Shown piece after piece: positions 26,598 through 34,824 of a DNA stretch of 64,000 bases. The DNA is from Nocardia sp. XZ_19_385. GTDB taxonomy: Bacteria; Actinomycetota; Actinomycetes; Mycobacteriales; Mycobacteriaceae. The stretch lies in assembly GCF_015355755.1 (NCBI RefSeq), contig NZ_JACVEE010000004.1:248001-312000 (forward strand), read 5' to 3'. The position numbers and the translations under genes are program-made. The notes under the pieces are model-generated. The model ran no database searches. It was given only the letters and a program-made list of their open reading frames with translations, and was not told where the DNA came from. How positions within the stretch are numbered: the stretch's first letter is position 1; every line of letters starts with the position of its first letter.

Positions 26598-28049
26598 TCA
26601 ACCCCACCAGGGTTCGGGCCGGTGGCGCTCCCAGTGCAGTTCCGATTCCAGTTGCGCCGCAACCGAAATCAGCAGCGGTTCGGTGTTCGCGGTGCCCATG
26701 AGCTGGGCGCCGACCGGCAGACCGGCTTCGGTGAACCCGGCCGGGACGTTCACGCTCGGCCAGCCGAGGACGTTCCAGGGCCAGGTGTAGGGGCAGGCGG
26801 CGGTGATGAGGTTGTTGGTGGCGTTGAAGCCGATTCCGTCGATGTCCTCCGCGCGCGGCGGGGGAGTGGCGGTGGTCGGCGCGAGCACCAGGTCGTAGTC
26901 GTCGAAGAAGCCACCGATTCGCTTGTGCAGCAACGGTTCCGCCTGCCGGGCTGCGAACAGCGCCGGCCCGTCCAGTACCCGGCCGAGCAGCACGTTGGTG
27001 CGGGTGCGGGGATCGACCGCGGCGCCGGGCATTTGGCCGTACCGCGCGCGAATGCCACTCATCGAGCGCGGCAGGAAGGACGCGCCGATCATCAGGCCGT
27101 AGTGCAGGTCGGCGATGGTGACCGAGTGGCCGAGCTTGCGCAGGGTCGCGGCCAGCCGGCGGGTGGCGGACTCGACTTCGGGGTCGAGCGCGGTCTTGGT
27201 GGCGGTGAACGGGATTCGCAGTGACAACGCGATGCGCAGGCGGCCCGGATCGCGGCCGACGGCGTCGACGGCGCTGATCGGTTCGGGAGTGTGCCGGTCA
27301 CCGGCGTGCGGGCCCGCGGCCACGTCGAGCAGCAGCGCGGCGTCGGCGACGGTGCGCGCGAGCGGGCCGTTCACAGTGAGGCCATGGAACGCTTCGGCTT
27401 CCGGCCAGGTGGAGATCCGGCCGCGCTGCGGTTTGATGCCGACCAGGTTGGTCCACGCGGCGGGAATGCGGACCGAGCCCGCGCCGTCGGAACCCAGTGC
27501 GGCCGGGACCAATCCGGCGGCGACGGCGGCGGCGGAGCCGCCCGAGGAGCCGCCGGGGGTGTGCTCGGCCGCCCACGGGTTGCGGGTGTGGCCGAAGGCC
27601 GCGCCGCTGGTGAACGGCAGCTGACCGAGTTCGCAGGTGTTGGTCTTGCCGACGATCACCGCGCCCGCCGCGCGTAGTCGGCGCACCGATTCGGCATCCT
27701 CGATCTTCGGCTCGAACTCGCCGCCGCAGCCGAAAGCTGTTGGCTCACCGGCGATATCGGTGTCGTCCTTGACGGCGATCGGGACCCCGAGCAGCGGTAG
27801 TCGTTCACCCGCGGCGAGGCGTTTGTCCGCTGCGGCGGCTTCGGCGAGGGCGCGTTCGCGGCGCACGAGACGGAAGGCGTTGAGTCCGGGCTGGCTGGCG
27901 TCGATCCGGTCCAGCGCGGCGGTGACGGCGGCGGTGGAGCTCAGCGCGCCGTGCGAGAGGGCGGCCGCGGTGTCGGCCAGTCCCAGGTCGGTGGGCTCGG
28001 GGGCCCGGTCGGGGACCGCCGAGAGTCGGCGGCGGCTCGGCGCTGTCAT
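26598..28049 (-). CDS. Amidase (amidase signature family, AmiA2-like)
   Basis: This 483-residue hydrolase carries the Ser-cisSer-Lys triad of the amidase signature family: Lys in AVKDDTDIAG, the Ser-Gly-rich TPGGSSGGSAAAVAAG, and the nucleophile region GSDGAGSVRIPA. It cleaves carboxamides; the substrate is unknown, and GatA is unlikely as no gatB/gatC neighbours exist. ATG 28049 has GAGGGAG upstream; a longer frame to 28169 lacks support. The place next to recO and uppS matches amiA2 in mycobacteria. It reads toward the receptor-like gene and away from the hydrolase-TetR operon. Confidence 0.9.
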   Translation of the reverse strand: MTAPSRRRLSAVPDRAPEPTDLGLADTAAALSHGALSSTAAVTAALDRIDASQPGLNAFRLVRRERALAEAAAADKRLAAGERLPLLGVPIAVKDDTDIAGEPTAFGCGGEFEPKIEDAESVRRLRAAGAVIVGKTNTCELGQLPFTSGAAFGHTRNPWAAEHTPGGSSGGSAAAVAAGLVPAALGSDGAGSVRIPAAWTNLVGIKPQRGRISTWPEAEAFHGLTVNGPLARTVADAALLLDVAAGPHAGDRHTPEPISAVDAVGRDPGRLRIALSLRIPFTATKTALDPEVESATRRLAATLRKLGHSVTIADLHYGLMIGASFLPRSMSGIRARYGQMPGAAVDPRTRTNVLLGRVLDGPALFAARQAEPLLHKRIGGFFDDYDLVLAPTTATPPPRAEDIDGIGFNATNNLITAACPYTWPWNVLGWPSVNVPAGFTEAGLPVGAQLMGTANTEPLLISVAAQLESELHWERHRPEPWWG

Positions 28050-28114
28050 GTGAGCTCCCTCTCTTTGTCCCGATGATACTGAACGGTAACCCCCCTTCTG
28101 GTCAACCGTCCACC

Positions 28115-28159
28115 TTGACGGCGACCGCTTTTCTATAGACATACATCCCGTATGTATGT
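28115..28159 (+). promoter_or_regulatory. Promoter and 21-bp palindromic operator of the hydrolase-TetR operon
   Basis: Eight-base arms ACATACAT (28139-28146) and ATGTATGT (28152-28159) are perfectly inverted around a 5-base spacer. This is the size and symmetry of a TetR-family operator. TTGACG at 28115-28120 is a good -35 element, and the AT-rich stretch TATAGAC (28134-28140) abuts the operator, so a bound repressor would cover the core promoter. The TetR gene at 29059 is the obvious candidate regulator. Confidence 0.7.
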
Positions 28160-28205
28160 TTACAATCACCTACGCGACAGCGGAATTGGGAAGAGGGGAA
28201 CGATC

Positions 28206-29072
28206 ATGGGAATCAGCACCGAGCTCGGCCACAGCACGGAAATCGCCCTGCCCGGCGGGCGCATCCGCTACCACGAAACCGGGGAGGGGCCCCCGGTCGT
28301 CTTCGTGCACGGTGTGCTGGTCAATGCCGACCTCTGGCGCAAGTTGGTGCCCGGGATCGCCGCGGCGGGCTATCGCTGCATCACTCCGGACTGGCCGCTC
28401 GGCGCGCACTCGATTCCGGTCCCCGGCCTGGATCTCACCCCGACCGGCGTCGCCGATCTGATCGCGACCTTCCTGGAGCAACTCGGCCTCACCGATGTCA
28501 CCCTGGTCGCCAACGACACCGGCGGTGCGCTCACGCAGATCCTGCTGACCAGGCGTCCGGAGCGCATCGGCCGCGTGGTGCTCACCTCCTGCGACGCCTA
28601 CGACAATTTCCTGCCGCCGCCGTTCACGCTGCTGCCGCGGCTGGCCCGCATCCCCGGATGCATTCGGCCCGCCACGGAACTCGCACGCATCCGGGCGCTG
28701 CACCGCCTGCCGCTGATCTTCGGCGCGGTGACCAAGCGTCCCGTCCCGCCCGAGATCGCGGACTCCTATCTCCTGCCCAGCCGCAACTCCGGTGCGATTC
28801 GGAAAGACCTGCGGCTCTTCCTGAAAGGGATCGATCGCCGCTATACCGAGGAGGCCGCCACTCATTTCGGCGAGGTGCGCCAGCCGGTGCTGCTGGCCTG
28901 GGCGCGTGAAGACAAGCTCTTCCCGCCCGCCGACGCCGAGCGTCTGGCCGCCGACCTGCCCAACGCGACGGTGACCTACATCGACGACTCCTACGCTTTC
29001 CTCTCCGAAGACCAGCCCGAGTTGCTCACCGAACGGATCCTGGAGTTCACTCGGCTGCATGCCACGTCGTAG
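28206..29072 (+). CDS. Alpha/beta hydrolase, possible Asp nucleophile
   Basis: This 288-residue protein has the alpha/beta-hydrolase pattern: HGVLVN oxyanion region, VANDTGGALTQ at the nucleophile elbow, and AREDKLFPPADAERL at the acid position. The elbow residue is Asp104, as in haloalkane dehalogenases and epoxide hydrolases, not Ser. No His is found at the expected C-terminal place (DSYAFLSEDQPELL), so the chemistry is uncertain. ATG 28206 follows GAGGGGAACGATC. It overlaps the TetR gene by 14 bases, forming an autoregulated pair with the operator just upstream. The substrate is unknown. Confidence 0.85.
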   Translation: MGISTELGHSTEIALPGGRIRYHETGEGPPVVFVHGVLVNADLWRKLVPGIAAAGYRCITPDWPLGAHSIPVPGLDLTPTGVADLIATFLEQLGLTDVTLVANDTGGALTQILLTRRPERIGRVVLTSCDAYDNFLPPPFTLLPRLARIPGCIRPATELARIRALHRLPLIFGAVTKRPVPPEIADSYLLPSRNSGAIRKDLRLFLKGIDRRYTEEAATHFGEVRQPVLLAWAREDKLFPPADAERLAADLPNATVTYIDDSYAFLSEDQPELLTERILEFTRLHATS

Positions 29073-29661
29073 CCAGGAGGACCGCTCCCGCACCACCAAA
29101 GCCGCGCTCGAACAAGCAGGCCGCCGCCTGTTCGGCGAGCGCGGCTTCGCGGGCACCTCGGCCGAGCAACTCGTCGCCGAGGCCGGCGTCACCCGTGGCG
29201 CCCTGCACCACCATTACGGCGACAAACGCGGCCTCTTCGTCGCGGTGCTCGAACAGTTGGAGGTGGGCAACATGGCGGAGATCGAGAATGCCATCGCCGC
29301 CTCCGGCACCGACGACCTGCTCGCCGCAATGGCCATCGGCCTCAACACCTTCCTGGAGATCTGCCAGCGCCCGGAGATGATCCGGATCGCCCTCTACGAC
29401 GCCCCGGCCGTCCTCGGCTGGCAGGCCTTTCGCGAACTCGAGATCCGCCACGGCCTCGGCATGACCATGCGCCAACTCGAAGCCGCCCGGGAAGCGGGGC
29501 TGATCCCCGACATCCCCATCCACACCGTGGCCCATCTACTGCTGGCCGCGATCACCGAAGCGGGCCACATTGTCGCCCACGCGGCGGACAAGGACGCTGC
29601 CCGTCTGGAAGCCCAGCAGTCCCTGATGCTGCTCGTCGGCGGTTTGCTGCTGCCGCAGTAG
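29059..29661 (+). CDS. TetR-family repressor of the hydrolase operon
   Basis: This 200-residue regulator has an N-terminal TetR helix-turn-helix (TSAEQLVAEAGVTRGALHHHYGDKRGLF, about residues 33-60). The C-terminal domain is mainly helical, with no ligand motif that I can read. Its ATG lies within the end of the hydrolase gene, so both are made together, and a 21-bp palindrome overlaps their promoter. Simple autorepression relieved by a substrate of the hydrolase is the most economical model. Confidence 0.9.
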   Translation: MPRRSQEDRSRTTKAALEQAGRRLFGERGFAGTSAEQLVAEAGVTRGALHHHYGDKRGLFVAVLEQLEVGNMAEIENAIAASGTDDLLAAMAIGLNTFLEICQRPEMIRIALYDAPAVLGWQAFRELEIRHGLGMTMRQLEAAREAGLIPDIPIHTVAHLLLAAITEAGHIVAHAADKDAARLEAQQSLMLLVGGLLLPQ

Positions 29662-29697
29662 TCGCGCGGCGTGAACGTAGTTATATCGCTGTGGTTT

Positions 29698-29728
29698 CGG
29701 CGTAGCCGACAGCAATTCGACTACGCCG
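29698..29728 (+). terminator. Stem-loop after the TetR gene
   Basis: Arms CGGCGTAG (29698-29705) and CTACGCCG (29721-29728) enclose a 15-base loop, 36 bases after the TetR stop. A 13-base word GTTATATCGCTGT just upstream (29680-29692) also occurs before the terminator at 7406. There is no T tract. Confidence 0.4.
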
Positions 29729-29749
29729 TCGCGCGGCTACTGTGGCGGA

Positions 29750-29947
29750 ATGTCTGAGCCTTACTTCGGCGGCGAGGCCGTCGCGTTTTTGACCGGGTTG
29801 ACCGCGTTGCGGCGAGCCAATGGGGTGCCGTTGGAGGAGGCGTTCGCGCAAGCCGAGACCGAGTGGCGGGCACTGGTTTCCGCGAAGGCGAGCACCTCTA
29901 TGGGTCGCGGTGAACTACTGGCGTTCCTTCATAAGCTCGACGGATAG
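29750..29947 (+). CDS. Small protein, function unknown
   Basis: This 65-residue frame begins MSEPYFGGEAVAFLTGLTALRRANGVPLEEAFAQAE and contains no cysteine and no membrane helix. Codon use is like the neighbours, and a strong bidirectional terminator follows 18 bases after the stop. The ribosome site is weak (TGTGGCGGA before the ATG). It looks like a small helical protein. No family was recognised. Confidence 0.55.
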   Translation: MSEPYFGGEAVAFLTGLTALRRANGVPLEEAFAQAETEWRALVSAKASTSMGRGELLAFLHKLDG

Positions 29948-29965
29948 CGCGAAGGGCTTGAAACG

Positions 29966-30004
29966 GCCAAGGGGCCACCATCTCTGGGATGGTGGCCCCT
30001 TGGC
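29966..30004. terminator. Bidirectional terminator, perfect 17-bp hairpin
   Basis: Arms GCCAAGGGGCCACCATC (29966-29982) and GATGGTGGCCCCTTGGC (29988-30004) are perfectly complementary with a 5-base loop. It separates the small plus-strand gene from the convergent membrane protein gene. Confidence 0.8.
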
Positions 30005-30011
30005 GGGCTTA

Positions 30012-30995
30012 TCAGGCGGGTACCGGATCCGACTTCGGGGAGGAGGCCGGTTCGGCGGGTGTTGCTCCTCGGGACTTCAGGAAGCCGAGGGCGAGCAGGG
30101 TCAGGGCAAGCGCTGCCCAGATCACTAGGACCACAAGCGGTTTCGTGGCGCCCGCGTTGTCGAAGAAGGCGACGGAGCGGAGCAGGTTGGCGGCGGCGCC
30201 GGGTGGGAGGAGCTGGCCGATGGCGCCCCAGGGCTGGGGGAGCATCTCCGGGGCGGAGGTGGCGGCGGAGAAGGGGTTGCCGATCAGCAGCATGGTGAGA
30301 GCACCGAGGCCGATGCCGGGTTGGCCGATCACCGTGGCGAGGCCGGCGAGAGTGCCCGCGACCGCGAAGGAGACGAGCCCGGCTACCGCGGCGAGCGCCA
30401 GGTAGGGGCCGGGGACGATGGACATCCAGCCCTGGATGATCAGCATGCTCAGCAGGCCACCGGCGATGCCGAAGGTGACCAGTCCGACCAGGCGGCCGGT
30501 GACCGTCGAGACCAAGAGGCTGAGCAAGACACCTCCGGCGATGCCGGACATCACCAGGGGGAGCACCATGGCGCCGTAGGCACCGCCGCGCGGGTCGTCC
30601 GGGTCGGCGGCGACCACGTCTTCGACCGCGGCGGCGGCCGGGGCGCCGGACAGCTGCTGTGCCATAGCCGAGAGCTGCTGGGCGACAGCGGGACTCGCGC
30701 CGGAAGCGATCAAGACGCGGGGTGCGCCACCGCCGGTGAGGATGGCGCCGTAGACCTCGCGGTCCTTGATCGCCTGGCGAGCGGCCGCCTCGTCGGCGGG
30801 GCTGGTGATCTCGAAACCGCCTGGGCTGAACTGGTTCAGCTTCTCGGTGACCATGGGGGCCTGCGGCCCGGTGACGGCCAGCGGCAGGTCGCGGGGCGCC
30901 ATATTCGCTGCGGGCCAAGCGAATGCGATCAACATGAGGGCTTGGATGAGGGCTGCGCCGAAGCCGAGGGCGATGGCCCGCTGGAGGGTGTTCAT
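30012..30995 (-). CDS. Multi-spanning membrane protein (YhgE/ABC-2-like)
   Basis: This 327-residue protein has an N-terminal membrane helix, an extracytoplasmic region of about 110 residues (DLPLAVTGPQAPMVTEKLNQFSPGGFEI, then AAARQAIKDREVYGAIL), and about five further helices. This is the layout of YhgE/Pip-related and ABC-2-type membrane proteins, in which the outside region resembles MmpL/drug-exporter partners. There is no ATPase. ATG 30995 is preceded by GGGAGAA. Its promoter region carries two copies of a palindrome shared with the divergent TetR gene, so it is probably repressed until an effector appears; a role in export or envelope stress is an inference. Confidence 0.75.
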   Translation of the reverse strand: MNTLQRAIALGFGAALIQALMLIAFAWPAANMAPRDLPLAVTGPQAPMVTEKLNQFSPGGFEITSPADEAAARQAIKDREVYGAILTGGGAPRVLIASGASPAVAQQLSAMAQQLSGAPAAAAVEDVVAADPDDPRGGAYGAMVLPLVMSGIAGGVLLSLLVSTVTGRLVGLVTFGIAGGLLSMLIIQGWMSIVPGPYLALAAVAGLVSFAVAGTLAGLATVIGQPGIGLGALTMLLIGNPFSAATSAPEMLPQPWGAIGQLLPPGAAANLLRSVAFFDNAGATKPLVVLVIWAALALTLLALGFLKSRGATPAEPASSPKSDPVPA

Positions 30996-31010
30996 GGGGT
31001 TCTCCCGTAA

Positions 31011-31084
31011 ATCGAATGTTCGTTCTCTTTCGATGGGGATATCGTCGCGCGGCCCAATCACCTTGTCAAGAACGAATATTCGTT
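31011..31084. promoter_or_regulatory. Two TetR-type operators between divergent genes
   Basis: A perfect 14-base palindrome AACGAATATTCGTT (31071-31084) and a near copy ATCGAATGTTCGTT (31011-31024) lie in the 102-base gap between the membrane protein gene (minus) and the TetR gene (plus), 13 and 15 bases from each start codon. One site probably controls each promoter. Confidence 0.7.
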
Positions 31085-31097
31085 TTAGTTTGGACAC

Positions 31098-31706
31098 ATG
31101 CCCCGAGTCAGCGAAGAACATCTGGAACGTCGCCGCCAGCAAATTTTGAGCGCCGCCCGCACCTGCTTTGTCCGCAAAGGGTTCCACGAGACCTCGATGC
31201 AGGATGTATTCGCTGAATCCGGGCTGTCAGCCGGTGCGGTCTACCGGTACTTCAAGTCCAAGAACGACATCATCGCGGCGCTGGCAAACCATACGGCAGT
31301 TCCGTTGCGGGCCTTGATGGCCGAGCAGATCCACCTCGATCCGCTGCCCACTCCGGCGGAGGTGCTCGGGGCGGTCGCCCAGCATGTGGTCGAGAACGGT
31401 GGTCCGGGCGGGACAGTCCGGCTCGCGCCACAAGCCTGGGCGCTGGCGCTGGTCGACCCCGATGCCGGCCGCTACGTCAAAGAGGCCATGAGCGGATTGC
31501 GCGGCTGCTGGGTGGAATACGCCGTGCGGATGCGTGATGCGGGCTGGCTCCCCGGCGATGCCGACCCCGATGCGGTGGCGGCGGTGATCCTCGGGCTCCT
31601 CCCAGGTTTCATCCTGCAGCACCTGATCATCGGCGACGTCTCACCGGAAACCTTGGCCAAAGGTGTGCGTACGTTGATGCCCTACGGTGAGCCCACCGTC
31701 CCCTGA
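31098..31706 (+). CDS. TetR-family repressor, divergent from the membrane protein
   Basis: This 202-residue regulator has the helix-turn-helix TSMQDVFAESGLSAGAVYRYFKSKNDII near residues 33-60, preceded by RRQQILSAARTCFVRKGFHE. The C-terminal half (VRLAPQAWALALVDPDAGRYV) is like those of AcrR-type drug regulators. ATG 31098 has no clear ribosome site, so a leaderless transcript is possible. It most likely represses both itself and the membrane protein at 30012 through the two palindromes between them. Confidence 0.9.
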   Translation: MPRVSEEHLERRRQQILSAARTCFVRKGFHETSMQDVFAESGLSAGAVYRYFKSKNDIIAALANHTAVPLRALMAEQIHLDPLPTPAEVLGAVAQHVVENGGPGGTVRLAPQAWALALVDPDAGRYVKEAMSGLRGCWVEYAVRMRDAGWLPGDADPDAVAAVILGLLPGFILQHLIIGDVSPETLAKGVRTLMPYGEPTVP

Positions 31707-31716
31707 AACGCCGAGA

Positions 31717-32169
31717 TCAGGGGAGAACCAAGCCCTGGCGGGCGCGGCCCGCGCCGGAGAGGACCAGCAGGAGCATGGTCGCAAGCGCTTGGTCGTCGAG
31801 GCCCGCGGCCGGGAAGGTGTAGCGGAGCATCACGTCGGCCAGCTTCTCGTGGCTGATCAGGGTGACCGAGCCGAACTGTAAAGCGTTGTTGCGCTCGGCA
31901 ACTCGCTTGTGCAGCTGCGGCTTCAGTGGACGATCCCAGGCCAGTACGCAGGTGAGGGTGAGCACGTCTAGGCCGGGCGCGAGGTTGACAGCGCGCAGCG
32001 AGCACAGTGCGCCCTCGTATTCGAACCCGAGCGAGCCCTCCGGGTCGACGCGCACGTCCACGTCGTAGAGCGACAGGCACGCCCCCGCCCGGGCCTGAAG
32101 TTCCTCGTCGGAAGTAGCTGGTGCGTCCATCTCGGTGCTTTCCTGTCGCGAGTCGCCGTCAGGCTTCAC
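31717..32169 (-). CDS. YbjN/T3SS-chaperone-like conserved protein
   Basis: This 150-residue protein has the alpha-beta pattern of the YbjN or type III chaperone-like fold: [29 protein letters not shown], then [34 protein letters not shown]. No catalytic residues are evident. It starts with GTG overlapping the uppS stop by four bases (GTGA). By position it corresponds to the gene after uppS in mycobacteria (Rv2360c as I recall). It may be a chaperone or adaptor, but the role is unknown. Confidence 0.65.
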   Translation of the reverse strand: MKPDGDSRQESTEMDAPATSDEELQARAGACLSLYDVDVRVDPEGSLGFEYEGALCSLRAVNLAPGLDVLTLTCVLAWDRPLKPQLHKRVAERNNALQFGSVTLISHEKLADVMLRYTFPAAGLDDQALATMLLLVLSGAGRARQGLVLP

Positions 32170-32987
32170 TTGGTGCCGCCGAAGCGCCGGTCGCGCTTAG
32201 CGTACTCGAGGCAGGCATCCCACAGGTTGCGCCGGTCGAAGTCGGGGAACAGCGTGGACTGATAGACGAACTCCGCGTACGCCGACTGCCAGATCAGGAA
32301 GTTCGAGCTGCGGAACTCACCGGACGGACGCAGGAACAGATCCACATCCGGCATATCCGGTTCGTCCAGGTACTTGGCCACGGTCGCCTCGGTGACCCGC
32401 TCCGGGTCGAGCTCGCCCGCCGCCACCCGCCGCGCGATTTCCCGTGCCGCATCGGCGATTTCGGCGCGCCCACCGTAGTTGACGCACATGGTCAGCGTCA
32501 TCACGGTGTTGTCCTTGGTCAGCTCCTCGGCGACCTCGAGTTCCTTGATCACGCTGCGCCACAGCCGCGGCCGCCGCCCGGCCCAGCGCACCCGCACGCC
32601 CATCTCGTTCATCTCGTCACGACGACGGCGGATCACGTCGCGGTTGAAGCCCATGAGGAAGCGCACCTCGTCGGGGCTGCGGCGCCAGTTCTCGGTGGAG
32701 AACGCGTACGCCGACAGCCACTTCACACCGATCTCGATACAACCCTCGACGGCGTCCATGAGCACCGCTTCGCCGCGCTCATGCCCGGCCGTGCGGGGCA
32801 GTCCGCGCTCCTGCGCCCAGCGGCCGTTGCCGTCCATCACCAGCGCGACGTGGTTGGGTACCAGTTCCGCGGGAATTTCCGGCGGCGTCGCCCCGGACGG
32901 GTGCGGCGACGGCGGGCGGACAGTGCGCTGACCGGTCGAGCGCGCAGTGGTCGTTGCGGAGTCACGGCGGAGGATCACGGCGTCCAT
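32166..32987 (-). CDS. uppS: Isoprenyl transferase (decaprenyl diphosphate synthase type)
   Basis: This 273-residue cis-prenyltransferase extends prenyl diphosphates to the long lipid carrier needed for peptidoglycan and arabinogalactan. The catalytic region [10 protein letters not shown] is complete, followed by [14 protein letters not shown]. The C-terminal motif reads [18 protein letters not shown]: the Arg, Glu and Arg that bind diphosphate and Mg are kept, but the usual Thr is Pro and the usual Gln/His is Phe. The N-terminal 45 residues are Pro-rich, as in the long mycobacterial enzyme. It lies downstream of recO, as in mycobacteria. Confidence 0.93.
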   Translation of the reverse strand: MDAVILRRDSATTTARSTGQRTVRPPSPHPSGATPPEIPAELVPNHVALVMDGNGRWAQERGLPRTAGHERGEAVLMDAVEGCIEIGVKWLSAYAFSTENWRRSPDEVRFLMGFNRDVIRRRRDEMNEMGVRVRWAGRRPRLWRSVIKELEVAEELTKDNTVMTLTMCVNYGGRAEIADAAREIARRVAAGELDPERVTEATVAKYLDEPDMPDVDLFLRPSGEFRSSNFLIWQSAYAEFVYQSTLFPDFDRRNLWDACLEYAKRDRRFGGTK

Positions 32988-33021
32988 CCTGCCTGATGGT
33001 TGTGGAGACGCTGCGCGGCGA

Positions 33022-33765
33022 TCAGGCGGAGAAGGTGGAGCGCTCGATCAGGGGGAGGGTGCGGAGTTGGCGTTCGAGGTGCCACTGCAGGTGCGCGGCC
33101 ACCAAACCGCTGGCCTGCCGGCGCACGCCCTCGGGCACGGACTCGACGTCCTGCCATTCGCCTTTGAGCAGCGCGACCAGCATGTCGAGCACCCCTTGCT
33201 GCGGGGTGGCCGAGCCGGGCGGGCGGCAGTGCACGCAGACGGCGCCACCGGCGGCGACGTGGAACGCACGATGCGGACCCGGTGTCGCGCACTTGGCGCA
33301 TTCGTCGAGCGCGGGCGCCCAACCGGCGAAACCCATGGCGCGCAACAGGTATGCGTCGAGGATCAGTTCGTGCGGACGCTGTTTGGCGGCGATCGCACGC
33401 AGGGCGCTCGCGGTCAGCGCGTGCAACCGTGGCGCGGGCGCGCGTTCCTCACCGGCCAGCCGTTCGGCGGTTTCCAGGACAGCGCAGGCGGTGGTGTAGC
33501 GGCCGTAGTCGTCGACGATGTCGGAGGCGAAGGCCTCCATGGTGTGCACCTGCGTGACGACGTCCAGGGTCCGCCCCGGATGTAGCTGCACATCGACATA
33601 CGCGAACGGCTCCAGCCGCGCTCCGAATCGGGACTTGGTGCGCCGCACCCCCTTGGCCACTGCCCGCACCAGCCCGTGCTGGCGGGTCAGCAAGGTGACG
33701 ATTCGGTCGGCCTCGCCCAGCTTGTGCTGGCGGACCACCACCGCCTCATCCCGGTACAAACGCAC
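33022..33765 (-). CDS. recO: DNA repair protein RecO
   Basis: This 247-residue protein loads RecA on SSB-coated single strands in the RecFOR pathway. The N-terminal OB fold begins [27 protein letters not shown] zinc knuckle is formed by CAKC and CVHC. The start is GTG 33765. It is separated from uppS by 34 bases, so the two are probably cotranscribed with the conserved gene at 31717. Confidence 0.95.
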   Translation of the reverse strand: MRLYRDEAVVVRQHKLGEADRIVTLLTRQHGLVRAVAKGVRRTKSRFGARLEPFAYVDVQLHPGRTLDVVTQVHTMEAFASDIVDDYGRYTTACAVLETAERLAGEERAPAPRLHALTASALRAIAAKQRPHELILDAYLLRAMGFAGWAPALDECAKCATPGPHRAFHVAAGGAVCVHCRPPGSATPQQGVLDMLVALLKGEWQDVESVPEGVRRQASGLVAAHLQWHLERQLRTLPLIERSTFSA

Positions 33766-33813
33766 GCCGTCATCCTCCCACGGCCACCCGACACCGCGGC
33801 GCTGGACGCGGCG

Positions 33814-34266
33814 CTAGGCCGGTGGGTTGACGCTCGCGCCCCGCCCCGCCTTGGAGCAGGTGCGGCAGGTGCCGAAGATCTCCAGGGTGTGGCTGACTTC
33901 GGTGAAGCCGTGGTCGCCGGCGATCGCGTCGGCCCAGGCCTCCACGGTCGGGCCCTCCACCTCGACGGTGTGCCCGCAGTGGCGGCAGACCAGGTGATGG
34001 TGATGTCCGGTGGAGCACTGGCGGTAGACCGACTCGCCCGAGTCGGTGCGCAGCACGTCCACGAGTCCGGCGTCGGCCAGCGACTGCAACGTGCGATAGA
34101 CCGTGGTCAGCCCGATGCCCTCACCGCGTTTACGCAGTTCGTCGTGCAATTCCTGTGCGGAGCGGAACTCCTCGATGTCCCCGAGCAGCGCGGAGATCGC
34201 GCTGCGTTGCCGGGTGCTGCGGATGCCGACCGACTTAGGCGCATCCTGCTGCGTCTTCTCAGGCAC
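33814..34266 (-). CDS. zur: Fur-family zinc uptake regulator Zur
   Basis: This 150-residue repressor has the Fur winged helix (RSTRQRSAISALLGDIEEFRSAQELHDELRKRGEGIGLTTVYRTLQSLADAGLV) and the metal-binding block HHHHLVCRHCG plus CRTC, which form the structural zinc site. Presence of SmtB directly upstream, three bases away, identifies it as the zinc-sensing member (FurB/Zur), which represses zinc uptake and ribosomal replacement genes when zinc is abundant. GTG 34266 is the start. The pair is probably transcribed from the region at 34635-34664. Confidence 0.93.
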   Translation of the reverse strand: MPEKTQQDAPKSVGIRSTRQRSAISALLGDIEEFRSAQELHDELRKRGEGIGLTTVYRTLQSLADAGLVDVLRTDSGESVYRQCSTGHHHHLVCRHCGHTVEVEGPTVEAWADAIAGDHGFTEVSHTLEIFGTCRTCSKAGRGASVNPPA

Positions 34267-34269
34267 GGA

Positions 34270-34617
34270 TCACCCTTCCTCGGCATGCGCGACGGCATCG
34301 ACCACGATATGCGCGAGGTGATCGTCGACCAATTCGTAGAGCACCTCGCGGCCCGACCGTTCGCCGTGGACGACGCCGGCGGACTTCAGGATGCGCAGGT
34401 GCTGACTCACCAGCGGCTGGGTCACCCCGAGCGCGTCGACGAGTTCGTGCACACAGCGCGGCGATTCCCGCAGCTGCAGCACGATGGCGATGCGGACCGG
34501 TGCGGCCAGGGCGCGCAGCAGTTCGCCCGCGTCCTCCAGCACGGCTCGGGAGGGGACCGGCGCGGGGCCGGGGGAGCGGTACGGGTTGTGCGTGTGGGTG
34601 GCGGTCTCGGCGGCCAT
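34270..34617 (-). CDS. smtB: ArsR/SmtB-family zinc sensor
   Basis: This 115-residue repressor has the ArsR-type winged helix (ALAAPVRIAIVLQLRESPRCVHELVDALGVTQPLVSQHLRILKSAGVV). The alpha-5 zinc site is fully present: Asp98-x-His100 and His111-x2-Glu114, the same spacing as Asp104, His106, His117 and Glu120 of cyanobacterial SmtB. It therefore releases DNA when zinc binds, which induces zur. ATG 34617 has AAGGAGAAG upstream. The N-terminal His/Pro stretch could add metal affinity. Confidence 0.93.
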   Translation of the reverse strand: MAAETATHTHNPYRSPGPAPVPSRAVLEDAGELLRALAAPVRIAIVLQLRESPRCVHELVDALGVTQPLVSQHLRILKSAGVVHGERSGREVLYELVDDHLAHIVVDAVAHAEEG

Positions 34618-34634
34618 AGGGATCTTCTCCTTAA

Positions 34635-34664
34635 TGGAAAGCATTCCCATTTTGCGTATGCAAA
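34635..34664. promoter_or_regulatory. Candidate SmtB/Zur operator region
   Basis: TGGAAA-gca-TTCCCA (34635-34649, one mismatch) is followed by TTTGC-gtat-GCAAA (34651-34664, perfect arms), just upstream of the smtB start and in the gap to glyS. Both are AT-rich dyads of the kind bound by ArsR/SmtB and Fur-family repressors. Which regulator binds which dyad is not known. Confidence 0.5.
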
Positions 34665-34824
34665 GGTGCGCATGTCAAATGTGACGCGCCGACGACGGAA
34701 ACTTGGACCGCAAGCGGCGTGCGGTGGAAAACCAGTTGGCCGCTGCCGATAGTCTGAAGGGGATCGCTAAGTGGTGGCCTATCGCCACAACAATCCGAAC
34801 TCGCAGTGGATGGAGAATTCTCGC

